A stretch of 64,000 bases of DNA from the NCBI GenBank assembly GCA_003220265.1, contig QHRW01000116.1, forward strand, positions 1-64,000. The letters run 5' to 3'. How positions within the stretch are numbered: the stretch's first letter is position 1; the number at the start of each line of letters is the position of its first letter. The DNA is from Candidatus Rokuibacteriota bacterium (GTDB lineage Bacteria > Methylomirabilota > Methylomirabilia > Rokubacteriales > CSP1-6). A program made the translations under genes and the position numbers. Shown one piece after another: positions 28,571 to 36,810 of this stretch. The notes below the pieces were generated by a model, which saw only the letters and a list, made by a program, of their open reading frames with translations, did no database searches and was not told the origin of the DNA.

Positions 28571-29590
28571 TCAGGCCGCCTCGAAGAGACGCGCGATCTC
28601 GTCGCGCGCGAAGGTGGGCAGCGGCCACTGCCGCGTGCCCTCGACGAGCATGACGCCCTGCTCGGCCGGCACCACCTGGCCGATGAAGTGGCAGTCGATC
28701 GACTCCCGCGCGAGCGCGTGCAGCACGAGGCCGGCCTCGGGGGGCGCCAGCGTCAGCAGGAGCGCGCCGGAGGCGATGGTGCCGAGCACGTCGAGCCCGA
28801 ACGCGTCGCAGAGCGTGCGGCCTTCCGGCAGCACCATGATGCGGTCGTGGTCGATGCGCAGCCCGACGCCGGCGGCGGCGGCCAGCTCGTGCAGGGCGGT
28901 GGCGATGCCGCCCTCGGTCGGATCGTGCATGGCGTGGACGGTGGCTATCTCGCAGGCGATCTCCGCCTCCGGCCGCACGCTGATTCCCGGCGTGCGCAGG
29001 AAGGCCCTGGCCTTGCGGATCACGGCCGGCCGCACGCCGCGCGCCAGCAGCGCGGCCTCCCTCTCACGGGCGATGATCGCCGCGCCCTCCAGCGGCACAC
29101 CCTTGGTGAGCACGATCGCGTCGCCCACCCGGGCGCCGCCGGTCGTGACGAGCTTGTCCTTGGCGACCTCGCCCAGCATGGTCCCGGCGACGAGCGGCCG
29201 ATCGATCCCCGCCGTCACCTCCGTGTGCCCGCCGACCAGCGCGACCTCCAGCGCCTCGCACGCCTCGCCGAGCTGCGCGAAGAGCGTCCGCACCCGGTCG
29301 TCGTCGGTGGCGCCGGCCGGCAACAGCACGGTGGCGAGAAACCAGCGCGGCGTGGCGCCGCGCACCACGACGTCGTTGGCGTTGACGTGCAGGGCGTACC
29401 AGCCGAGATCGTCGGTCGCGAACGTGATGGGATCGGCGGCGGCCACGAGATAGCGATCGCCGAGATCGATGACGGCGGCGTCCTCACCCAGGCGCGGGCC
29501 GACGATCACACGCGGATCGTGCGCCACGTGCTTGTCGAGGACGGCCTGCAGCAGGTCGGGGGGCAGCTTGCCCGTTGGCAGGAACGGCAT
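28571..29590 (-). CDS. AIR synthase-related (HypE/ThiL-like) protein
   Basis: 339 residues with the PurM-like ATP-binding fold. PRLGEDAAVIDLGDRYLVAAADPI carries the acidic ATP/Mg motif, ALHVNANDVVVRGATP is the HypE/SelD/ThiL signature, and GDAIVLTKGVPLEG and HDPTEGGIATALHELA are HypE-like. No hydrogenase genes are nearby and the HypE C-terminal Cys tail is missing (ends IARLFEAA), so it is not a bona fide HypE. It lies in an operon with ggt and is divergent from ftcD across only 21 bp. Confidence 0.78.
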   Translation of the reverse strand: MPFLPTGKLPPDLLQAVLDKHVAHDPRVIVGPRLGEDAAVIDLGDRYLVAAADPITFATDDLGWYALHVNANDVVVRGATPRWFLATVLLPAGATDDDRVRTLFAQLGEACEALEVALVGGHTEVTAGIDRPLVAGTMLGEVAKDKLVTTGGARVGDAIVLTKGVPLEGAAIIAREREAALLARGVRPAVIRKARAFLRTPGISVRPEAEIACEIATVHAMHDPTEGGIATALHELAAAAGVGLRIDHDRIMVLPEGRTLCDAFGLDVLGTIASGALLLTLAPPEAGLVLHALARESIDCHFIGQVVPAEQGVMLVEGTRQWPLPTFARDEIARLFEAA

Positions 29591-29600
29591 CGCGTCCCGT

Positions 29601-29608
29601 AGTATACC
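29601..29608. promoter_or_regulatory. shared palindromic -10-like element
   Basis: AGTATACC lies in the 21-bp gap between two divergent genes. It reads TATACC toward ftcD and TATACT toward the AIR-synthase gene. The spacing (10 nt to the minus ATG) suggests a leaderless or very short-leader transcript. No -35 was assigned. Confidence 0.35.
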
Positions 29609-29611
29609 GCC

Positions 29612-30508
29612 GTGCCGACGGCGCCCATCGTGGAGTGCGTCCCGAATGTCAGCGAGGGGCGCGACCCCGCGCGCCTGCGCCGCCTTCGCACCGTGCTTGC
29701 CGGCGTCCCCGGCGTGCAGCTGGCCAACCTCCACGCCGATCCCGATCATCATCGCTCGGTCTTCACGTTCCTCGGCGGCCCCGAGGCGGTCGCGATGGCC
29801 GCCCTCGCGCTGGCGGACGCGGTGGTGGCCGAGCTCGACATGCGGACGCACCACGGGATCCATCCGCGCGTGGGCGCGCTCGACGTCCTGCCGTTCGTGC
29901 CGCTGGCCGGCATGACGATGGCGGAGGCCGTCGCGCTCGCGCACCAGGTGGGCCACGCCCTCGCCGACCGCCACGCCCTGCCCGTCTACTACTACGGCCA
30001 CGCCGCGCGCCGCCCCGAGCGCCGGCGGCTGCGCGAGCTGCGTCACGGCGAGTACGAAGGGTTGCCCGAGCGCCTGAAGACCGAGGAAGGCCGGCCCGAC
30101 GACGGGCCCGCCCGCTTCGACGCGCGCGCGGGCGCCACGCTGATCGGCGCGCGCGACGTGCTGGTGGCGTACAACGTGTGGCTGGCGACGGACGATCTCA
30201 TCGCCGCCCGCGCCATCGCGCGCAGCGTGCGCGAGAGCGGCGGCGGCCTGCCCGCCGTGCAGGCGCTCGGCCTGCCGCTGGCCAGCCGCGGGTGCGTGCA
30301 GGTCTCCATGAACCTCGTCGAGCACCGCGTGACGCCGATCCCCGCCGCCTTCGATCGCGTGAGCGCGGAAGCGCACCGCCGCGGCGTCGCCATCGAGCGC
30401 GCCGAGCTGGTCGGGCTGGCACCGCGCGCGGCGTTCGCCGGGCGTGAGCCGGCCTCCGTCGGGCTGGAAGCGTTCCGCCCGGATCACTACCTCGACGTGT
30501 GGCTGTAG
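29612..30508 (+). CDS. ftcD: glutamate formiminotransferase
   Basis: 298 residues, monofunctional. It transfers the formimino group of N-formiminoglutamate to tetrahydrofolate in histidine degradation. Signatures: IVECVPNVSEGRD, LHADPDHHRSVFTFLGGP (His-rich active site), MRTHHGIHPRVGALDVLPFVPL, VYYYGHAA and LVAYNVWL. GTG 29612 is the annotated start, but a GTG at 29630 (VECVPN) is equally family-like and better placed relative to the -10 element. No hut genes are in the window. Confidence 0.92.
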   Translation: MPTAPIVECVPNVSEGRDPARLRRLRTVLAGVPGVQLANLHADPDHHRSVFTFLGGPEAVAMAALALADAVVAELDMRTHHGIHPRVGALDVLPFVPLAGMTMAEAVALAHQVGHALADRHALPVYYYGHAARRPERRRLRELRHGEYEGLPERLKTEEGRPDDGPARFDARAGATLIGARDVLVAYNVWLATDDLIAARAIARSVRESGGGLPAVQALGLPLASRGCVQVSMNLVEHRVTPIPAAFDRVSAEAHRRGVAIERAELVGLAPRAAFAGREPASVGLEAFRPDHYLDVWL

Positions 30509-30511
30509 CGG

Positions 30512-31390
30512 CTACCCGAGCAGCTTCAGGAGGTCGGCGGTGAGGTCGTAGAGCTGGGCGCAGCCGGCGGCGCCGCCCAGCGTCGCCTGGATGCGCTTGC
30601 GAAGGCCCGCGTCGGCCGTCTCGCCGACGAGGCCGGCGAAGGTGCGCTGCGGCTCCGAGCACACGCCCATGTACGGCAACCGCGGCGTCACGTGGTCCGC
30701 CTTCACGACCTTGCCGCTCGCGAGGTCGATCTCCAGCGTCAGCTCGAAGCCGTGGACGTTGTCGTGCATGGAGTGGAACAGCCGCAGCCGCCCGTCGGCG
30801 CGCTCGAGGCGGACGTGCTTGCGACGCTCGAACACCCGGCGCTGGCCGGGGCGCGGACCGTAGAGATCGGGCACGCCGGTGGCGGCCACCGTGCGCGTCG
30901 CGAACAGCGCGCGGCCGGCGCCGCTGTACGTGAAGCACGAGTCGGGCAGCTCGGGCCAGGCCTGGGTGTCGAGGGTCCAGCAGGCGAGCGCGCCGGCGGC
31001 GGCCTTCTCGGCCTCGGCACGCGGCATCTTCGCCACCTGGCGCGCGAGCCGCGCCACCTCGATCAGCGCGTCGACGGCGAGCGTGGCGCCGTCGCCCTCA
31101 CCCAGGATCTCGGCCGCCCGCCGCGTGAGGCCGCCCACCATCGGAGTGCCGCCGAGCGCGCTGAAGCCGGCCGCCACGGACGGCGCGATGCGGCCGGCGA
31201 GCGGGGTGAGGCGCGCCTGGCGGATGGCGTAGACCGGTGCGGGCAGCGCCACGATCGCGACCTCGAGCGCTCGATCGTCGTCGGTGATTCGCACCGTGTG
31301 GGTCAGCGCGTCGTCGTGGAGGTTGTCGACCCACCCGTGCGTGCTGCGCTGATAGCGCGCGCGCCCGGCCAGCAGCGCGGGCGCCTCCAT
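30512..31390 (-). CDS. DUF2889 protein
   Basis: 292 residues. The DUF2889 layout is visible: RYQRSTHGWVDNLHDDALTH at the N-terminus, then ITDDDRALEVAIVALPAP, SCFTYSGAGRALF, and a C-terminal half. DUF2889 is of unknown function. It is soluble and without a catalytic motif known to me. The ATG overlaps the YHS-gene stop (TGATG), so it is the last gene of the csoR-copA-YHS operon, although a copper role is not shown for the family. Confidence 0.7.
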   Translation of the reverse strand: MEAPALLAGRARYQRSTHGWVDNLHDDALTHTVRITDDDRALEVAIVALPAPVYAIRQARLTPLAGRIAPSVAAGFSALGGTPMVGGLTRRAAEILGEGDGATLAVDALIEVARLARQVAKMPRAEAEKAAAGALACWTLDTQAWPELPDSCFTYSGAGRALFATRTVAATGVPDLYGPRPGQRRVFERRKHVRLERADGRLRLFHSMHDNVHGFELTLEIDLASGKVVKADHVTPRLPYMGVCSEPQRTFAGLVGETADAGLRKRIQATLGGAAGCAQLYDLTADLLKLLG

Positions 31391-31557
31391 CAGCGGCCCA
31401 TCTCGCTCTTGCCGCCGGCCAGGTACTTGTCCGGCTCGCGATCGAACTTCTGCTTGCAGCCGATCGCGCAGAAGTAATAGGTCTCGCCCTTGTGCTTGGA
31501 CTGGGCGGCCGCCTTCGCGGGCTCGACGTTCATCTTGCAAACGGGATCAACGGCCAT
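31390..31557 (-). CDS. YHS-domain protein, 55 residues
   Basis: A minimal YHS protein beginning MAVDPVCKMNVEP and containing ETYYFCAIGCKQKFDREP. YHS domains bind metals through the Cys pair and are often attached to, or encoded beside, copper P-type ATPases. Its start lies 11 nt inside the 3-prime end of copA, and its stop overlaps the next ATG. It probably hands copper to CopA or buffers it (inference from context). Confidence 0.88.
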   Translation of the reverse strand: MAVDPVCKMNVEPAKAAAQSKHKGETYYFCAIGCKQKFDREPDKYLAGGKSEMGR

Positions 31558-33790
31558 TGGAGACCTCCTTCGGGTGCCACCTCTTGAGTCTGAGGCTGTT
31601 CGTCACGACGGACACGGAGGAGAAGGCCATCGCCGCGCCGGCCAGCATGGGCGAGAGCAGCACGCCCCAGATGGGATAGAGGAGGCCGGCGGCGACGGGG
31701 ATCAGCACGACGTTGTAGCCGAATGCCCACGCGAGGTTCTGCTTGATGATCCGGATCGTGCGGCGCGAGAGGTCGAGGGCGGCGAGGACGCCGCCGAGGT
31801 CGCCGCGCATCAGCGTGACGTCGGCGGCCTCGATCGCCACGTCGGTGCCCGAGCCCATGGCGATGCCCGCGTCGGCCTGGGCCAGCGCGGGTGCGTCGTT
31901 GATCCCGTCGCCCACCATGGCCACGCAGCGCCCCTCGGCCTGCAGCGCCTTCACCTCGGCGGCCTTGGCCTCCGGCGGCACCTCGGCCAGCACGCGCTCG
32001 ATGGAGGCCTGGCGGGCGATCGCGGTCGCGGTCGCGCGATGGTCGCCGGTGAGCATCGCCACGCTCACGCCCGCCTCGCGCAGCGCGCGCACGACGGCCG
32101 GCGCCTCGGGCTTGAGAACGTCGGCGATCGCCACGAGGCCGACGGCGCGCCCACCGAACGCGACGTACACGACGGTCTTGCCGGCCTCCGCCAGCGCCGA
32201 CGCGCGCGGCGCGAGCGCGTCGATGTCGACGCCGCGCGCGTCCATCATGGCGCGGTTGCCGAGCAGCACGCGGCCGTCGGGCGCCATGGCGTCCACGCCC
32301 TGGCCGGGCACGGTCACGAACTCCGCCACCGGCGGCAGGGCCAGACCGAGCTCCTTGGCACGCGTCACGATCGCCTCGCCGATCGGATGCTCCGAGCCCT
32401 GCTCGGCGGCCGCGGCCAGCGCCAGCACGTCGTGGGGCTGGTAGCCCTCGGCGGCGATCACGTCGGTGACGCTCGGGCGGCCGATCGTCAGCGTGCCGGT
32501 CTTGTCGAACACGAGCGTGTCCACGCGATGCAGCGTTTCCAGCGCCTCCGCGCTGCGGATCAGCACGCCCTGCTCGGCGCCCCGCCCGGTCGCCACCATG
32601 ATCGCGGTCGGCGTCGCTAGACCCATGGCGCAGGGACAGGCGATGACCAGCACCGCGACCGCGCACGTCAGCGCGTACAGCGGCGAGGGGCCGAGCAGCC
32701 ACCAGGCGATGAAGGTGAGCGCGGCGATGACCAGCACCACCGGCACGAACACCGCGGCCACGCGATCGGCCAGCCGCTGGATCGGGGCGCGTGAGCCCTG
32801 CGCCTCCTCCACCAGGGTGACGATGCGCGCCAGCGTCGTCTCGCTGCCCACGCGCGTGGCGCGGAACACGAAGCTGCCGGTCCGGTTCACGGTGCCGCCG
32901 AAGACCGTCGCGCCCGGCGCCTTGTCGACGGGGACGCTCTCGCCCGTCAGCATCGACTCGTCGAGCGTCGAGCCGCCCTCCACGACCACGCCGTCCACGG
33001 GCACGCGCTCGCCCGGCCGGATCCGGATCAGGTCACCGACGACGACATCTGCCGTCGCCACGTCGCGCTCGACGCCCTCGCGCAGCACGCGCGCCGTGCG
33101 CGGGGCCAGACCGACGAGCCGGCGGATCGCCTCCGACGTCCGCCCGCGGGCGCGTGCCTCCAGCCAGCGCCCCAGCGCGACCAGCGTGATGACGACCGCC
33201 GCCGTCTCGTAGTACGTCATGGCGCCTGAGGCGTGGAACAGGTGCGGCCACAGCGTGACCGCGAGGCTGAACAGGTAGGCGGCGTTGGTGCCCAGCGACA
33301 CCAGCGTGGACATGCTGGCGCTGCGGTGACGGAGATCGCGCAGGAAGCCGGCGTGGAACTCGGCGCCGACCCAGAGCTGCACGGGCGTCGCCAGCACGAG
33401 CTGGAACCACGGGTTCGTCAGCCACGCCGGCGCCCAGGGAAAGATCTCCGGCATGCCGCCCATGAGCAGGGGCGCCGACAGCACGGCGCCGATCACCACC
33501 TTGCGCCGGAGCTGACGCTGCTCGGCGGCGCGGGCGCGACGCTCGCGGTCGTCGGCGTCGCCGCCGCGCACCACGGGGGTGGCGCCCAGCTCGTAGCCGG
33601 CCGCGGCCACCGCCTGCTGGAGGGCCGGCACGCTCGCGCGCGCCGGGTCAAAGGCCACCATCGCCTGCTCGGTGGCGAGGTTCACGGCCGCGCGCTCCAC
33701 GCCGGGCACGCCGGTGAGCGCGCGCTCGACCTTGCCCACGCACGCCGCGCAGTGCATGCCGCGCACCGGCAGGGTCTGCCGCTCGGCCAT
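31547..33790 (-). CDS. copA: copper-exporting P1B-type ATPase
   Basis: 747 residues. One N-terminal HMA domain has the metal site GMHCAAC (C14, C17). P-type ATPase parts follow in order: membrane helices, TGESVPVDK actuator loop, the CPC metal site in VIACPCAMGLATPTA, phosphorylation site DKTGTLTIG, HPIGEAI nucleotide domain, and MVGDGINDAPAL hinge. CPC with the following helices (N...YN, M...S) marks the Cu(I) subtype. It exports Cu(I) from the cytoplasm. The start overlaps the csoR stop. Confidence 0.96.
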   Translation of the reverse strand: MAERQTLPVRGMHCAACVGKVERALTGVPGVERAAVNLATEQAMVAFDPARASVPALQQAVAAAGYELGATPVVRGGDADDRERRARAAEQRQLRRKVVIGAVLSAPLLMGGMPEIFPWAPAWLTNPWFQLVLATPVQLWVGAEFHAGFLRDLRHRSASMSTLVSLGTNAAYLFSLAVTLWPHLFHASGAMTYYETAAVVITLVALGRWLEARARGRTSEAIRRLVGLAPRTARVLREGVERDVATADVVVGDLIRIRPGERVPVDGVVVEGGSTLDESMLTGESVPVDKAPGATVFGGTVNRTGSFVFRATRVGSETTLARIVTLVEEAQGSRAPIQRLADRVAAVFVPVVLVIAALTFIAWWLLGPSPLYALTCAVAVLVIACPCAMGLATPTAIMVATGRGAEQGVLIRSAEALETLHRVDTLVFDKTGTLTIGRPSVTDVIAAEGYQPHDVLALAAAAEQGSEHPIGEAIVTRAKELGLALPPVAEFVTVPGQGVDAMAPDGRVLLGNRAMMDARGVDIDALAPRASALAEAGKTVVYVAFGGRAVGLVAIADVLKPEAPAVVRALREAGVSVAMLTGDHRATATAIARQASIERVLAEVPPEAKAAEVKALQAEGRCVAMVGDGINDAPALAQADAGIAMGSGTDVAIEAADVTLMRGDLGGVLAALDLSRRTIRIIKQNLAWAFGYNVVLIPVAAGLLYPIWGVLLSPMLAGAAMAFSSVSVVTNSLRLKRWHPKEVSNGR

Positions 33791-34011
33791 CACTTGCCCC
33801 CGAAGCGGGCGAACACGTCCAGCAGCTCCTCGATCTTCTGCTGGCGCTCGGACTTGGATCCGGAGTCGAGCGCGCCCTGCACGGCGGAGATCTGCAGGAG
33901 GATGTCCACGCAGTACGCGTCGTTGTCGATCATCCGCTGCAGGCCCTGCACCTGGCCCTCGATACGGCGCAGCCGGCCGAGCGCCTTGGCGCGCGTGTCC
34001 TCGTTGAGCAC
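33790..34011 (-). CDS. csoR: CsoR-family repressor, truncated metal site
   Basis: 73 residues. GRLRRIEGQVQGLQRMID and AYCVDILLQISAVQGALDS are clear CsoR/FrmR/RcnR segments with the first ligand Cys at residue 34. The normal family then has a helix carrying H-x3-C, which supplies the other two Cu(I) ligands. Here that stretch of roughly 25 residues is missing, and the chain passes straight to EELLDVFARFGGK. DNA binding may remain while copper sensing is altered or lost. GTG 34011, 6 nt from the operator; first gene of the operon. Confidence 0.85.
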   Translation of the reverse strand: MLNEDTRAKALGRLRRIEGQVQGLQRMIDNDAYCVDILLQISAVQGALDSGSKSERQQKIEELLDVFARFGGK

Positions 34012-34017
34012 GGGCTA

Positions 34018-34032
34018 TACCCCCTGGGGGTA
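34018..34032. promoter_or_regulatory. CsoR-type operator
   Basis: Perfect palindrome TACCCCCTGGGGGTA immediately upstream of the csoR GTG. This is the GC-tract operator shape known for CsoR repressors, flanked by AT-rich bases, and it probably controls the csoR-copA-YHS-DUF2889 operon by autorepression. Confidence 0.8.
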
Positions 34033-34056
34033 GTATCGGCCCGCGGCCCCGGGCTG

Positions 34057-34965
34057 TCAACGCCGCAAGCGCAGGGCTCCGGGGCGGACCGTGAAGGTGA
34101 CCGGCGTGGCGGGCGCGATCTCGCCGTCGACGTGGACGGGCAGCGGACTGGCGGGCCGGATCGTCACGCGCCGGGCCGCGCGCGCCCGCACCTTGGGATT
34201 GGCCAGGTGGCGGCCGCGGTACACCGTGGGCAGCCAGCGCAGCAGCTCGAGCCGACCGAGGTCGCCGAGCACGACGAGATCGAGGCGGCCGTCGGACGGA
34301 TCGGCGGCGGGCGCGATCTTCATGCCGCCGCCGTAGTGCGCGCCGTTGGCGACGACGGCGGCGCTGAGCCGCCCCGACCACGCGCGCTCGCCGTCGGCGT
34401 CGATCTCCGCCGCGACCGTTGCGTGCGCCGAGAGCGTGGCGACGATGGACAGGAGATAGGGCAGCGTGCCGCGGCCACGGCGGGAGGCGGCGCGCACGGC
34501 GACGGCGGCATCGAAGCCGGCGCCGGCCGCGCTGACGACCCAGCGCTGCACGCCGCCCGGCCACTCGGCGCGCACGAGGTCCACGCTGACGTCGGCGCCC
34601 TCCACGAGCCGGCGCGCGGCGGCGCGCGGATCCGCGGCGAGGCCGAAGTTGCGGGCGGCGTCGCGGCCGCGACCGGTGAGGATCGCGCCGACCGACGGCC
34701 GCGGGCGGTCATCGGCGACGGCGCCGTTCACGACCTCGTTGAGGGTGCCGTCGCCACCGACGGCCACGACGAGGCCGAGACCGCGGTCGGCCGCGGCGCG
34801 GGCGAGATCGGTCGCGCTCCCCGGCCCCGTCGTCGGCGCCCACTCGAAGACCAGGCCCAGGCGGCGCAGATCGTCCCGGAGATCACGCCAGAGCCGCTCG
34901 GTCCGCCCACCGCCCGCGGCGGGATTCACGATGACCAAGCAGAGGGGCCGCGGCATGGCCCCCAT
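34057..34965 (-). CDS. diacylglycerol kinase-family lipid kinase
   Basis: 302 residues of the YegS/BmrU/DagK family. VIVNPAAGGGRTERLW and VVAVGGDGTLNEVVNG form the ATP-binding site. NGAHYGGGMKIAP is the second-domain motif, with DGRLDLVVLGDL and the C-terminal VHVDGE. It phosphorylates a lipid such as diacylglycerol; the substrate is not resolved. ATG 34965 lies 3 nt after the preceding stop; an internal ATG at 34956 is an alternative. The YegS-type GTGRGND segment is changed to LTGRGRDAARNF. Confidence 0.85.
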   Translation of the reverse strand: MGAMPRPLCLVIVNPAAGGGRTERLWRDLRDDLRRLGLVFEWAPTTGPGSATDLARAAADRGLGLVVAVGGDGTLNEVVNGAVADDRPRPSVGAILTGRGRDAARNFGLAADPRAAARRLVEGADVSVDLVRAEWPGGVQRWVVSAAGAGFDAAVAVRAASRRGRGTLPYLLSIVATLSAHATVAAEIDADGERAWSGRLSAAVVANGAHYGGGMKIAPAADPSDGRLDLVVLGDLGRLELLRWLPTVYRGRHLANPKVRARAARRVTIRPASPLPVHVDGEIAPATPVTFTVRPGALRLRR

Positions 34966-34968
34966 CGG

Positions 34969-35319
34969 TCAATCGAACAGCGACGGCTGGGTGGCGCCGG
35001 GCGGCGGCGCGACCCGGCGCTTGGCTTTCTTGCCGGCGCGCTTGGGCCGGGACGCGGCCGGCGGGGCCGGACGCGGCAGCTTCCATCCCTTCTGGTGGGC
35101 GATGCGGTCGCCCTGCTTGATCACCAGCAGATCGACGAGACGCGCGAGCGGATTGCGCAGGAGGCCGAGATAGCGCTCCCAGTATTTCGGCGAGTGCGCG
35201 AGCGTGCGCATCTGGTCGAGGGCCAGCGCGAGCGCAGCGCGGTCCCCCTTGCGCGAGGCCAGGCGCAGGTCGAGGAGGACCTTGCGGCCGCTGACGCGCG
35301 AGGGAGACGTACGAGCCAT
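34969..35319 (-). CDS. small basic protein of unknown function
   Basis: 116 residues, not recognised. Residues 1-75 look helical and charged (RTLAHSPKYWERYLGLLRNP). Residues 76-110 are a Pro/Ala/Lys/Arg-rich disordered tail. The protein ends TQPSLFD, resembling the QxSLF-type beta-clamp-binding peptide. It precedes the lipid kinase by 3 nt on the same strand and is divergent from the M48 protease gene with a 24-bp gap. A DNA-associated role is only suggested by the basic tail and end motif. Confidence 0.6.
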   Translation of the reverse strand: MARTSPSRVSGRKVLLDLRLASRKGDRAALALALDQMRTLAHSPKYWERYLGLLRNPLARLVDLLVIKQGDRIAHQKGWKLPRPAPPAASRPKRAGKKAKRRVAPPPGATQPSLFD

Positions 35320-35343
35320 GGTCTGGGGATGCTAGCATCGTTT

Positions 35344-36810
35344 ATGGGCTCGCGGCCGCCCTCGCTCGCCGGACGCGCGATCCTCGCGCTGCTGCTCATG
35401 GTCGGCTTCTACCTGCTCGCGCTCGGTATCGCGCTGCTCCTGCTCTCGCTGCCGTACGCCGAGATCACGTACGCGAATCGCCTGGATCGGCTCGGCCTCT
35501 TCGGCATCATCGGCGGGCTGCTCATCCTCTGGGGCATCGTGCCGCGCCCGGACGCGTTCGAGCCGCCGGGCCCGCTGCTGGCGCGCGAGGGCCAGCGGCG
35601 GCTCTTCGGCGTCATCGAGGACATCGCCGTCGGCACGCAGCAGGCCATGCCGACGGAGGTCTACCTCGTCGCCGACGTCAACGCGTTCGTGACGACGCGC
35701 GGCGGCTTCATGGGGTTCGGCAGCCGGCGGGTCATGGGCCTGGGCCTGCCGCTGCTGCAAACGCTCGGCGTCCGGGAGCTGCGCGCCGTCCTCGCCCACG
35801 AGTTCGGCCACTACCACGGTGGCGACACGAAGCTCGGCCCCTGGATCTACAAGACGCGCGCCGCCATCGGCCGGACGCTGCAGGGGCTCGCCGGATACAG
35901 CGCGATGCTGCAGAAGCCCTTCGTGTGGTACGGCAACATGTTCCTGCGCATCTCGCATGCGATCTCGCGCCGGCAGGAGCTGACCGCCGATCAGCTCGCC
36001 GCGCAGCTCTACGGCGCGGCGCCGCTCACGAACGCGCTGGCGAAGATCCGCCGCGCGGCGATGGCGTTTCCCGCCTACTGGTCCACCGAGGTCTCGCCGG
36101 TGCTGGGCTCCGGTTTCCGCCCGCCGGTGGCCGCGGGCTTTTCACGCTTCCTCGCCGCCGACCGGATCGCCGCCGCCGTGGACGAGCAAGCCAGGCGGCC
36201 GGAGGAGGCGGACCCCTACGACACGCATCCGCCGCTGCACGAGCGCGTGGCGGCGCTGAGCGGGCTGCCGCCCGGGGCCGCCGTGGACGAGCAGCGCGCC
36301 ATCGAGCTGCTGGAGGACGTCGACGCGCTGGAACAGCAGCTCCTGGCGCCGATCCTCAGCGAGCGGCCGCTGCCGGTGATCGGCTGGGACGACGTCGGGC
36401 GGGACGTCTACGTCCCGAACTGGCGCAGCGTCAACGAGCGCCACGCCTCGCTGCTCGCCGATGTGACCCTGGGCGCCCTGCTCGAGCGGACGCCCGAGCT
36501 GGTCCGGCGGCTCGTCGAGTCGCTACCGGCGGAGGAGCTCGAGCCGCGCACGCCCGAGCAGCAAGTGGGCTACGGACGCTGGGCGCTGGGCGCGGCGCTG
36601 GCCGGCGCGCTGGCCGGACGCGGATGGCGCGTGCGGGCGCTGCCGGGCGAGCCGATCGTGCTCGAAGGCGAGGGCGGCGCGCTCGATCCCTTCCAGGTCG
36701 TCGACGATCTCGCGCTCGGCAAGATCGACCAGGTGACCTGGCGGGCGCGCTGCGCGGCGCTCGGCCTGGCCGACATGGCGCTGGGCGGTCAGCGCACGCG
36801 CACCTCGTAG
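35344..36810 (+). CDS. M48-family metalloprotease
   Basis: 488 residues. Two N-terminal membrane helices (about 11-36 and 50-66) precede an M48 domain. The zinc site is HEFGHYHGGD (HEFGH at 152-156) with the downstream third-ligand Glu in RRQELTADQLAAQLYG. A peripheral region with DPYDTHPPLHERVAALSG follows, typical of HtpX/Ste24-like proteases. The C-terminal 150 residues are uncharacterised. It probably cleaves membrane or misfolded proteins. Its 3-prime end overlaps the convergent rng gene by 22 bp. Confidence 0.88.
   Translation: MGSRPPSLAGRAILALLLMVGFYLLALGIALLLLSLPYAEITYANRLDRLGLFGIIGGLLILWGIVPRPDAFEPPGPLLAREGQRRLFGVIEDIAVGTQQAMPTEVYLVADVNAFVTTRGGFMGFGSRRVMGLGLPLLQTLGVRELRAVLAHEFGHYHGGDTKLGPWIYKTRAAIGRTLQGLAGYSAMLQKPFVWYGNMFLRISHAISRRQELTADQLAAQLYGAAPLTNALAKIRRAAMAFPAYWSTEVSPVLGSGFRPPVAAGFSRFLAADRIAAAVDEQARRPEEADPYDTHPPLHERVAALSGLPPGAAVDEQRAIELLEDVDALEQQLLAPILSERPLPVIGWDDVGRDVYVPNWRSVNERHASLLADVTLGALLERTPELVRRLVESLPAEELEPRTPEQQVGYGRWALGAALAGALAGRGWRVRALPGEPIVLEGEGGALDPFQVVDDLALGKIDQVTWRARCAALGLADMALGGQRTRTS

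Noticed and set aside
28571..29590. Annotation as true hydrogenase maturation protein HypE or selenophosphate synthetase
   Set aside because: No HypE C-terminal cysteine, no hydrogenase genes nearby, and no SelD N-terminal Cys/Sec motif.
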